Shown: in pieces, positions 1 through 5,275 of the stretch
How positions within the stretch are numbered: position 1 is the first letter of the stretch
Layout of the letters: each line of letters opens with the position of its first letter
Assembly (NCBI GenBank): GCA_030642885.1
Contig: DAOWMX010000168.1
Coordinates: forward strand, 1 to 5,275
Length of the DNA: 5,275 nt
Direction: 5' to 3'
Source: Anaerolineales bacterium
Lineage (GTDB): Bacteria > Chloroflexota > Anaerolineae > Anaerolineales > E44-bin32
Notes under the pieces: model-generated
The model's database searches: none
Seen by the model: the letters and a program-made list of their open reading frames with translations, nothing else
What the model was told of the DNA's origin: nothing
Position numbers and translations under genes: made by a program

Positions 1-1229
1 AAAAAGAAGTCAAGGTCCCATCGGAATGGGTGGGTGAATTTTCGCGCGTGACGGCTCTCGCCCATCAGGATTGGGAGAAGGCCCGCGCCGAGTCGAATTT
101 TTCCATTTTCGAGCCTCGCCTTGAAAAGATTGTCGACTTGAAGCGTGAGTATGCTAACTTCTTCGCTCCCTACGACCATGTCTACGATCCGCTTCTGGAT
201 GACTTCGAGCCGGGCATGAAAGCTACGGATGTGAAATCCGTGTTCGACACGCTTCGCCCGCGATTGATCGCCCTCGTTCAGGCGATCGCGGAACGAGGCA
301 AGCCCGTCGATGACGCTCCTTTGCACCAGAACTTCGACGAGAAGAAACAATGGGATTTCGGCGTTGAAGTGGCCAAAGCCATTGGCTACGACTTCAACCG
401 CGGTCGCCAGGATAAAGCCGCCCACCCCTTCACAACCGGCTTCGGAACCGGCGATATTCGCATCACCACACGCTTCGATCCAGAGTTTCTCAACACGGCG
501 CTCTTTGGAACTATGCACGAAGCCGGACACGCCATGTATGAACAGGGAGTCGATCCGAAATTAGATCGCACGCCGCTGGGAACCGGCACTTCTCTCGGCA
601 TCCACGAATCGCAGTCTCGCATGTGGGAGAATCTGGTCGGGCGCAGCAAGGGGTTTTGGTCAGCAACATTCCCGCGCTTGCAGGAATTCTTCCCAGAGCA
701 GCTCGGAGAGACCAATGTGATCGACTTCTACCGCATGATCAACAAAGTCGAACGCTCCCTGATCCGTGTCGAGGCCGATGAAGCGACTTACGATCTACAC
801 ATCATGCTGCGCTTCGATCTCGAGATTTCTTTAATGGACGGCAGCCTCGCAGTGAAAGACCTTCCTCAAGCGTGGAACAAGAAGTCCGAAGAGTTCCTGG
901 GCATCATATCGCCGGATGATGCGGATGGGGTGCTGCAGGATATCCACTGGTCAGGAGGGATGATCGGGTACTTCCCCACATACTCTCTAGGGAATCTGAT
1001 TGCGGCACAGCTTTGGAACAAGATCAACGACGACATCCCTGACATTGAGGAGAAGATCGCAAAGGCTGAATTTGGCGACCTGCTTGCGTGGCTGCATGAG
1101 AACATCCACCGTCACGGAGCGAAGTACGAACCTCTGGATCTGCTCAAACGAGCCACGGGGCAAAGCCTGGATGCGGAACCGTACTTGCAATACCTTGAGC
1201 GTAAATTCGGCGAAATCTACGAGCTCTAG
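1..1229 (+). CDS. Carboxypeptidase Taq, M32 family metallocarboxypeptidase (5' end cut off by window)
   Basis: This is a zinc carboxypeptidase of peptidase family M32, which removes residues one by one from peptide C-termini, probably in the cytoplasm during peptide turnover. The frame is open from base 3 and gives 408 visible residues; M32 enzymes are usually about 500 long, so roughly 100 N-terminal residues lie upstream. The GTG at 30 is an internal Val codon, because family-like sequence (VPSEWVGEFSRVT) continues across it. Numbering from base 3, the family signatures are all present: HPFTTGFGTGDIRITTRF at 141-158, the zinc-binding and catalytic HEAGH at 172-176 (bases 516-530), HESQSR with the third zinc ligand Glu202, the IRVEADEATYDLH segment, and DIHWSGG then GYFPTY at 322-327. 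It ends at TAG 1227-1229. Nothing visible suggests inactivation. The next gene starts 77 bases after the stop, and no functional link to it is apparent. Family assignment is very secure. Confidence 0.96.
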   Translation, partial: KEVKVPSEWVGEFSRVTALAHQDWEKARAESNFSIFEPRLEKIVDLKREYANFFAPYDHVYDPLLDDFEPGMKATDVKSVFDTLRPRLIALVQAIAERGKPVDDAPLHQNFDEKKQWDFGVEVAKAIGYDFNRGRQDKAAHPFTTGFGTGDIRITTRFDPEFLNTALFGTMHEAGHAMYEQGVDPKLDRTPLGTGTSLGIHESQSRMWENLVGRSKGFWSATFPRLQEFFPEQLGETNVIDFYRMINKVERSLIRVEADEATYDLHIMLRFDLEISLMDGSLAVKDLPQAWNKKSEEFLGIISPDDADGVLQDIHWSGGMIGYFPTYSLGNLIAAQLWNKINDDIPDIEEKIAKAEFGDLLAWLHENIHRHGAKYEPLDLLKRATGQSLDAEPYLQYLERKFGEIYEL

Positions 1230-1306
1230 TGAAGTAACCGTGAAACTAGATGTTTGATCAAGCTTAACAAAGGGGTCATGTCTCCGCAGGCTCCTTAAGT
1301 AGAGCG
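1230..1306. other. Intergenic gap between carboxypeptidase and lipoprotein genes
   Basis: This gap holds no clear hairpin terminator, RNA gene or small ORF. TTGATC at 1254-1259 resembles a -35 box, but the bases at the expected -10 position (CATGTC, 1277-1282) are poor, so no promoter is called. The lipoprotein gene may be read from the upstream transcript. Confidence 0.5.
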
Positions 1307-2317
1307 ATGAACGAGATGACCACACGTTCCACCCCCCGTTCACCTGGTCAAAGCGCAATCCTTGCGCGCGAAGCAGCGATTCCCATCACTCTCGCCGGGC
1401 ATGCGCGGTCAGGGAAATACCTTCTGTTGTTCCTGATCGCTCTCGCGCTGGCGTCATGTACATCAAGAATAGACACTCCCATGACGATCGTCACGCCGGA
1501 TCAAGTGGAGGCCACACACTTGGCGCCGGCGGCGGTCGATCCAATCGAGGGAGAATCAGTCCCGCCCCCGCTCACCGAGGCAACCCCGGCGATCATCATT
1601 GAGCCATCCTTTCCGGCGCCAACCCCAACAAGCATTCCCCCCTCGGTTGGCGTACCGCTGGAAGAGCTGAGTATTCTCTTGCCGGGTCCAGGATCAATGG
1701 TCAACAGCCCGATCAAGGTCAAGGGTTATGGCGGACCCAGCCAGAACAACCGGGTGCAGGTACGGTTGATTGCAGAGGACGGTCGCATTCTATCCAAGGG
1801 CTACTCATTCCTCTACTCCTTCCCGGGGCGCCCAGGTCTGTTCTATATCCAGATGCCTTTCGAGTCCCAGCTTGTAGCCGAGCGAGCCTGGTTAGAGGTC
1901 CGTTCCTTTGATGATTTTTTCGGTATGCTCCGGCACCTGATGACGGTGGAAGTGACAATTCTCTCTACAGGCAGCGACCGCATATACCCAGCCATCCATG
2001 GAGCGGAGAAACTCACCGTTTTCCAGCCGCGTGAGGAGAACGTCATCACAGGAGGAAGCGTGCTCATCCAGGGCGCGGGGTGGGTCGATCAAGACGTGCC
2101 CTTGCGAATCGAGATCGTCAATCAAGCCGGCGACGTCTTGGGGTCTGGTCAGGTGGAACTTGACGCGCCATCTGTGGGTCAACTGGGCACATTCTCGGTG
2201 GAAATTCCCTATCAAACTTCGCTTCAACAGTGGGCTCGGATCGGCGTGTTTGAGCTGCATGACGGAGTGCCCGGTTTGGTGCACTACACAAGTGTCGGGG
2301 TCTGGCTGGGACCCTGA
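1307..2317 (+). CDS. Putative secreted lipoprotein with two Gmad2-like immunoglobulin-type domains
   Basis: This is a 336-residue protein, probably anchored to the outer face of the membrane by a lipidated cysteine. A hydrophobic stretch (YLLLFLIALALASC, residues 38-51) ends in an LASC lipobox with Cys51. A Pro/Thr-rich linker without obvious fold follows (about 52-120). Two beta-rich repeats of about 100 residues come next (about 121-218 and 231-334). The first opens ILLPGPGSMVNSPIKVKG and carries an LEVRSFDD segment near its end; the second has TVFQPREENVITGGSVLIQG. This pattern fits Gmad2, an Ig-like domain first described in spore-germination proteins and also found in extracytoplasmic proteins of other bacteria. 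The exact function is unknown; binding to envelope polymers or proteins is a guess. ATG 1307 leaves an unusually long 36-residue stretch before the signal helix; ATG 1316 is the only other in-frame choice and neither has a good ribosome site. The VanW-family envelope gene lies downstream. Lipoprotein call is firm, Gmad2 call moderate. Confidence 0.85.
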   Translation: MNEMTTRSTPRSPGQSAILAREAAIPITLAGHARSGKYLLLFLIALALASCTSRIDTPMTIVTPDQVEATHLAPAAVDPIEGESVPPPLTEATPAIIIEPSFPAPTPTSIPPSVGVPLEELSILLPGPGSMVNSPIKVKGYGGPSQNNRVQVRLIAEDGRILSKGYSFLYSFPGRPGLFYIQMPFESQLVAERAWLEVRSFDDFFGMLRHLMTVEVTILSTGSDRIYPAIHGAEKLTVFQPREENVITGGSVLIQGAGWVDQDVPLRIEIVNQAGDVLGSGQVELDAPSVGQLGTFSVEIPYQTSLQQWARIGVFELHDGVPGLVHYTSVGVWLGP

Positions 2318-2396
2318 CGGCAGGGCAAGCCGAAGAACGCTCCTGTTTGCGGCATGAACCTTGGAACTTCAAACTTACAGAAACCGCCTTTCACGG

Positions 2397-2405
2397 TGAT
2401 ATAAT
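2397..2405 (+). promoter_or_regulatory. Extended -10 promoter element upstream of the VanW-family gene
   Basis: TGATATAAT matches the extended -10 consensus TGnTATAAT exactly, with TATAAT at 2400-2405. No good -35 box sits at the usual distance; the best is CTTACA at 2374-2379 (4 of 6 matches) with an over-long 20-base spacer, which fits an extended -10 promoter that relies less on the -35. Transcription would begin near 2412, leaving a leader of only about 15 bases before the GTG at 2427. The gene could thus be transcribed independently of the lipoprotein gene. Not tested experimentally. Confidence 0.6.
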
Positions 2406-2417
2406 CCGCATCCTTTT

Positions 2418-2421
2418 GAGG
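2418..2421 (+). promoter_or_regulatory. Ribosome binding site supporting the GTG start at 2427
   Basis: GAGG (within TTTTGAGGAAATT) lies 5 bases before GTG 2427. It supports this GTG as the start, as there is no in-frame ATG before the membrane helix. Together with the -10 element it makes a compact initiation region. Confidence 0.55.
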
Positions 2422-2426
2422 AAATT

Positions 2427-4274
2427 GTGGAGACGACACAAGCCGTTCGCCGACGTCCATCAAGGATCATTATCTGGCTCAATCGAGCCTTGGTAGCGCT
2501 TTTCACGATCTCGCTTGTGCTGTTTACCGGCTTCGCACTATTCCTGCTCGGGACGCGATTATTTCTCTTCAATCGCGCCCTGCCCGGTGTACATCTTCAA
2601 GAAGTTAACCTGAGCAGAATGTCTCCTGAGGAAATCGTCGCTGCGCTGAACCCGGTTCTAACCTACCCGGAGGATGGCGCCGTCGCGCTCATGGATTACG
2701 AGCGAACCTGGATGACCAAACCGGCAGAACTCGGTGTTTCAATCGACTTCCACGAGATCGCCAGCAATGCCCTTGCCGTTGGTAGACAGGGCTCATTCCT
2801 GGAGCGCGTTCAGCAGCAGGTGGACGCCTGGTATCAGATCCATGCCATATCGCCTGTTGTGCTCTTCGATCAGGTAGTAGGGGCACACTACCTTCAAGCT
2901 ATCGCTTCAACGATCGATCAGCCGATGATCGAGGCAGCACTCCAGATCGAGGGCACACAGGTTCTCGTAAGTCCGGGCCAAATTGGTCGCACCGTCGATG
3001 TCGTCGGGACGCTTGATGCCCTGAAGGAACCTTTCGGCTCCATGCACGACGCAGTTATCCCCATTGTGGTTGTAGAAACCTACCCAGTAGTCCTCGATGC
3101 CTCCGCGGCAGCAGAAAGCGCGCGCCTGATTCTGGGCGAACCCTTGCGGATAACCGCCGAGGGCGCCGAAGACCTTGTGATCGAACCAGCGGAACTTGCG
3201 CCCATGATCCATTTTGAGATTCAGGGAGATGCCCCCGGCTCGGAATACGCAGTGCAGCTTGATCCCGAATTGCTGGCGGATTTACTCGCCCCTCGCATAG
3301 CTGAACTGGAGCGCAAGCCCGAGAACGCGCGCTTCATCTTCAACGACGAAACGCGCGAACTCGACCTGCTTCAGCCGGCCGTGATTGGAAGAACCCTGGA
3401 TATCGCTGCCTCGATAGATACAATCAATGCTGGAGTGAGCGAGGGCCTGAATGCCATTGAGTTGACGTTCGAATACGAAGAGCCTGTGGTCGGCAGCGAG
3501 GCGACCGCGCAGGAACTGGGCATCAGCGAGAACGTGAGCCTCGTTTCGACATACTTCCCTGGCTCAAGCTCTGAACGCATTCAGAATATCAAAACCGCAT
3601 CCTCGGTTTTCCATGGACTGCTCGTCCCCCCAGGTGAGACGCTTTCAATGGCAGATGTCCTGGGAGATATCAGCCTCGATAACGGTTACGCCGAGGCGTT
3701 GATAATTTTTGGCGACAGCACGATCAAAGGCGTTGGCGGCGGTGTGTGTCAGGTGAGCACAACCCTCTTTCGTGCGGTCTTCTTCGGCGGATATGAAATC
3801 GTCGAACGCCATCCCCACGCCTATCGGGTTGGGTATTATGAGGGGGGACCCGGGTCGCCGGGACCGGGCCTGGACGCAACCGTGTTCGTTCCCATGGTTG
3901 ACTTCAAATTCCGCAACGACACGCCTTACTGGCTGCTCATGGAGACTTATATCTACGGCAACCAATTGCTGTGGAAGTTCTATTCAACCTCCGATGGCCG
4001 AACAGTCCAGTGGAGCAGTCACGAGTCAGGCAAAGTAGATGCGCCCAAACCTTTGTACAAGGAAAACCCGGATCTGGATAAGAACGAGTTTAAAAAGATC
4101 GACTATGAGGCGGATGGGTTAGATGTCATCGTATACCGCACAGTAACCCGGGATGGAGAGACGATACACAAGGACACAATAAAGACTCACTATCTCCCCT
4201 GGCGGGCAATTTACGAATTCGGCCCTGGGAGCGATCTCCCGGATGATATCGAAGTGGAAGAGAAAGAGGATTAA
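2427..4274 (+). CDS. VanW family protein, membrane-anchored, with peptidoglycan-binding-4-like domains
   Basis: This is a 615-residue envelope protein. Residues 1-13 are basic (AVRRRPSR) and about 14-42 form one membrane helix, so the bulk should lie outside the cell. Residues about 53-225 and 230-350 look like two copies of the putative peptidoglycan-binding domain PG_binding_4; each ends in a similar motif (GQIGRTVDV at 185-193 and a later VIGRTLDIA). The VanW domain spans about 370-515, with RIQNIKTAS, a PPGETLSMADVLG segment, the hallmark GVGGGVCQVS at 435-444 (Cys441), then HPHAYRVGYYEGG and GLDATVF. The C-terminal part (YRTVTRDGETIHKDT, then YLPWRAIYEFGPG) is common in long VanW homologues, and the end is acidic. 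VanW is named for its presence in some vancomycin-resistance clusters, but its biochemical role is unknown and no other van gene is here, so resistance should not be inferred. The GTG start is supported by GAGG five bases upstream. Its promoter and the neighbouring lipoprotein suggest a cell-wall-associated role. Confidence 0.93.
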   Translation: METTQAVRRRPSRIIIWLNRALVALFTISLVLFTGFALFLLGTRLFLFNRALPGVHLQEVNLSRMSPEEIVAALNPVLTYPEDGAVALMDYERTWMTKPAELGVSIDFHEIASNALAVGRQGSFLERVQQQVDAWYQIHAISPVVLFDQVVGAHYLQAIASTIDQPMIEAALQIEGTQVLVSPGQIGRTVDVVGTLDALKEPFGSMHDAVIPIVVVETYPVVLDASAAAESARLILGEPLRITAEGAEDLVIEPAELAPMIHFEIQGDAPGSEYAVQLDPELLADLLAPRIAELERKPENARFIFNDETRELDLLQPAVIGRTLDIAASIDTINAGVSEGLNAIELTFEYEEPVVGSEATAQELGISENVSLVSTYFPGSSSERIQNIKTASSVFHGLLVPPGETLSMADVLGDISLDNGYAEALIIFGDSTIKGVGGGVCQVSTTLFRAVFFGGYEIVERHPHAYRVGYYEGGPGSPGPGLDATVFVPMVDFKFRNDTPYWLLMETYIYGNQLLWKFYSTSDGRTVQWSSHESGKVDAPKPLYKENPDLDKNEFKKIDYEADGLDVIVYRTVTRDGETIHKDTIKTHYLPWRAIYEFGPGSDLPDDIEVEEKED

Positions 4275-4307
4275 CACCCCGCCCAAAGTAGCCCGAATTA
4301 CCCCTGT

Positions 4308-4336
4308 TTGACAACTTCTCCGACCTCGGCTATTTT
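4308..4336 (+). promoter_or_regulatory. Sigma-70-type promoter for the Trm112-like/HEAT operon
   Basis: A perfect -35 box TTGACA (4308-4313) is followed after exactly 17 bases by TATTTT (4331-4336), which matches the -10 consensus TATAAT at 4 of 6 positions. It lies in the 105-base gap after the VanW gene, and the predicted transcript start near 4343 gives a leader of about 37 bases before ATG 4380. The position, spacing and orientation all fit a promoter for the two downstream genes. Confidence 0.65.
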
Positions 4337-4351
4337 TATGCCAACCAAATC

Positions 4352-4364
4352 ATGCTTAGAGCAT
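4352..4364 (+). other. Short inverted repeat in the leader of the Trm112-like gene
   Basis: ATGCT (4352-4356) and AGCAT (4360-4364) are perfect inverted repeats separated by three bases. They lie inside the predicted transcript leader, five bases ahead of the AGGAG ribosome site at 4369-4373. A 5-bp stem with a 3-base loop is weak and has no U-run, so it is not a terminator. It could be chance or a minor influence on translation. Confidence 0.25.
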
Positions 4365-4368
4365 CCGC

Positions 4369-4373
4369 AGGAG
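4369..4373 (+). promoter_or_regulatory. Ribosome binding site that selects ATG 4380 over ATG 4377
   Basis: AGGAG is a strong Shine-Dalgarno core. It leaves 6 bases to ATG 4380 but only 3 to the adjacent in-frame ATG 4377. The second ATG has the normal spacing, so the protein should begin MISEDLLEILRC. Confidence 0.65.
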
Positions 4374-4379
4374 TAGATG

Positions 4380-4604
4380 ATGATTAGCGAAGACCTGCTC
4401 GAAATCCTACGTTGTCCAGCTTGTGTGCGCGAGAAAGAGGGGCTCCTCGAGCTTTATCGGGAGACCTGGTTGATCTGCCAGGAGCCGGATTGCGGTAGAA
4501 AATATCCAATCAAGGATGATATTCCCGTGATGTTGATCGAGGAGGGGGACAAGTGGGTTGAAGTGAAGAAAGATGATCTTCCCGTTCCCCCACCAGGAGA
4601 TTGA
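4380..4604 (+). CDS. Trm112-like zinc-binding protein (UPF0434/YcaR-type)
   Basis: This is a 74-residue cytoplasmic protein of the Trm112p-like family. It starts ISEDLLEILRCPAC, carries the zinc ligands Cys12 and Cys15 (CPAC), Cys33 and Cys38 (CQEPDC), and has the typical GRKYPIKDDIPVML stretch at 39-52. A short charged and proline-rich tail (DLPVPPPGD) follows. In eukaryotes and archaea Trm112 activates RNA and protein methyltransferases; in bacteria the role of these small proteins is largely unknown, so only the fold is claimed. Two features are unusual: the second zinc pair is C-x4-C where family members usually have C-x2-C, and the common DGIP reads DDIP. ATG 4380 is preferred to ATG 4377 because of ribosome-site spacing. 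It is transcribed from its own likely promoter, and its stop overlaps the start of the HEAT-repeat gene by one base, so the two are probably an operon. Confidence 0.88.
   Translation: MISEDLLEILRCPACVREKEGLLELYRETWLICQEPDCGRKYPIKDDIPVMLIEEGDKWVEVKKDDLPVPPPGD
4595..4599 (+). promoter_or_regulatory. Ribosome binding site within the end of the Trm112-like gene, setting the HEAT gene start
   Basis: AGGAG lies inside the last codons of the Trm112-like gene, 4 bases before ATG 4604. An in-frame TTG at 4601 is only 1 base away and is too close to be used. The TGATG overlap (4602-4606) adds translational coupling. Confidence 0.55.
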
Positions 4605-5194
4605 TGGACTGGAAAAACCACGACCCGCAGACGTTACTGGGCGAACTCCAATCGGGTGACGATGATCGATCGGAGCGTGCTGTCCACCGGGTCGCCGAAT
4701 TAGGCGAGCGCATGCTGCCGCTGCTCCTCGAACAATTACAGTCCCCGGAACCGGATCAGCGCTGGTGGGCGACGGCCGCTCTCACGCACATCGATCGCGA
4801 TGAGGCGCGGAAAGCGCTGCTCGTATCTCTTGCCGATGAGGATACTGCTGTCCGTCAGTGTGCTGCTTTTGGCCTACGCCGCCATCCTTATGTTGACGCG
4901 ATTCCTACCCTGCTCGATTTACTCGGGGACGAAGACCGACTGCTCGCCCGACTGGCTGCTGATGCCCTCGCCGCGCTTGGTGAGTGCGCCGTCTCCCCGC
5001 TCACTGAAGCTTTGCGCTCTGAAGATGCTGCGGTCCGCATCGAAGCCGCACGCACCCTCGCCTCCATCGACGACCCCTCGGTAATCGCTCCCTTGTTCAC
5101 AGCCCTGGACGACGATTCCTCACTTGTCACGCACTGGGCTGAGGAAGGTCTGCAGCGCAGGGGAGTCGGGATGGTATTCTTCAAACCCTCCTGA
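4604..5194 (+). CDS. HEAT-repeat domain protein
   Basis: This 196-residue protein is made almost wholly of HEAT-like helical repeats of about 30 residues. The repeats resemble the PBS-lyase-type HEAT repeats found in many bacterial scaffold proteins. Visible units start near 8, 43, 75, 105, 135 and 166, with recurring cores such as DEDTAVRQCAAFGLRRH, DEDRLLARLAADALAALG and SEDAAVRIEAARTLASI. There is no signal peptide or membrane helix, so it should be cytoplasmic. It has no catalytic motif; such proteins usually bind other proteins. The last unit (DDDSSLVTHWAEEGLQRRG) is followed by a short hydrophobic end, MVFFKPS, that is not HEAT-like. Its ATG overlaps the Trm112-like stop by one base (TGATG), with AGGAG just upstream, so the pair is likely translated together and may act together. 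Its specific partner cannot be read from sequence. It ends two bases before the stop codon of a convergent minus-strand gene. Confidence 0.9.
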   Translation: MDWKNHDPQTLLGELQSGDDDRSERAVHRVAELGERMLPLLLEQLQSPEPDQRWWATAALTHIDRDEARKALLVSLADEDTAVRQCAAFGLRRHPYVDAIPTLLDLLGDEDRLLARLAADALAALGECAVSPLTEALRSEDAAVRIEAARTLASIDDPSVIAPLFTALDDDSSLVTHWAEEGLQRRGVGMVFFKPS

Positions 5195-5196
5195 CG

Positions 5197-5275
5197 CTAT
5201 TGCATAACAACCCAGGCGACCCAGACGGCAATCATCACCAACCCGAGTAAAAATTTTACGACAAACGAGGCGCCA
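5197..5275 (-). CDS. C-terminal end of a probable membrane protein (truncated by window)
   Basis: On the minus strand a frame is open from the window edge (first full codon at 5274-5272) to a TAG stop at 5199-5197. Its 25 residues, starting GASFVVKFLLGL and ending AWVVMQ, are strongly hydrophobic and look like one membrane helix with a terminal Gln. The protein start lies to the right of the window, so the family cannot be named. The reading rests on hydrophobic composition and tight convergent packing with the HEAT gene (2-base gap). A short frame could be open by chance, so confidence is moderate. Confidence 0.5.
   Translation of the reverse strand, partial: GASFVVKFLLGLVMIAVWVAWVVMQ

Noticed and set aside
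30..32. GTG at 30 as the true start of the carboxypeptidase
   Set aside because: The frame continues upstream to the window edge with family-like sequence, and the family is about 100 residues longer.
1254..1282. Possible promoter TTGATC upstream of the lipoprotein gene
   Set aside because: The hexamer at the expected -10 position is CATGTC, with only two consensus matches.
987..1358. 123-codon minus-strand ORF over the carboxypeptidase end and the gap
   Set aside because: Most of it is antisense to conserved M32 sequence, the translation shows no family features and there is no clear ribosome site.
1892..2284. 130-codon minus-strand ORF opposite the lipoprotein gene
   Set aside because: It is antisense to the Gmad2-like domains and has no recognisable motif, so it is read as a shadow frame.
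2325..2354. Possible terminator after the lipoprotein gene from GCCG and CGGC
   Set aside because: The stem is only four bases with a long loop and no T-run follows.
2427..4274. Vancomycin resistance determinant because of the VanW domain
   Set aside because: VanW proteins are common in bacteria without resistance, and no ligase, dehydrogenase, dipeptidase or two-component regulator gene is present in the window.
4601..4604. TTG at 4601 as start of the HEAT-repeat protein
   Set aside because: It is only one base from the AGGAG site; the next codon is ATG 4604 with better spacing and a TGATG overlap.
4800..5084. 94-codon plus-strand ORF in another frame inside the HEAT gene
   Set aside because: It is fully inside a clear HEAT-repeat gene and its translation is low-complexity Ser/Leu/Pro with no recognisable domain.

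Overview
The window holds five plus-strand protein genes (the first cut off at the left edge) and the tail of a minus-strand gene at the right edge. I see no mobile element, CRISPR array, tRNA, rRNA or phage gene. The DNA is moderately GC-rich. The gene set (an M32 carboxypeptidase, a proline-rich lipoprotein with Gmad2-type domains, a long VanW-family membrane protein, a Trm112-like zinc protein and a HEAT-repeat protein) resembles chromosomal regions of Chloroflexota, perhaps Anaerolineae. That taxonomic reading is inference from protein style only.

Layout: positions 1-1229 carry the C-terminal ~408 residues of a carboxypeptidase Taq, with its zinc site intact. After a 76-base gap, 1307-2317 encodes a secreted lipoprotein. 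A consensus extended -10 element (2397-2405) precedes the GTG-started VanW gene (2427-4274), which has an N-terminal membrane anchor. A near-consensus promoter (4308-4336, TTGACA and a 17-base spacer) precedes a two-gene operon: a 74-residue Trm112-like protein (4380-4604) and a HEAT-repeat protein (4604-5194) joined by a TGATG stop-start overlap. Two bases further on, a minus-strand reading frame ends (stop at 5197-5199); its visible 25 residues form a hydrophobic membrane helix.

Together, the lipoprotein and the VanW protein look like cell-envelope proteins acting outside the membrane. The Trm112-like and HEAT proteins look cytoplasmic and are probably made in a coupled manner, which suggests a shared role. 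The carboxypeptidase is a housekeeping protein-turnover enzyme. The region looks mostly like ordinary chromosome. The points most worth a second look are the coupled Trm112/HEAT pair with its C-x4-C zinc knuckle, the lipoprotein/VanW neighbourhood, and the two clear promoters.
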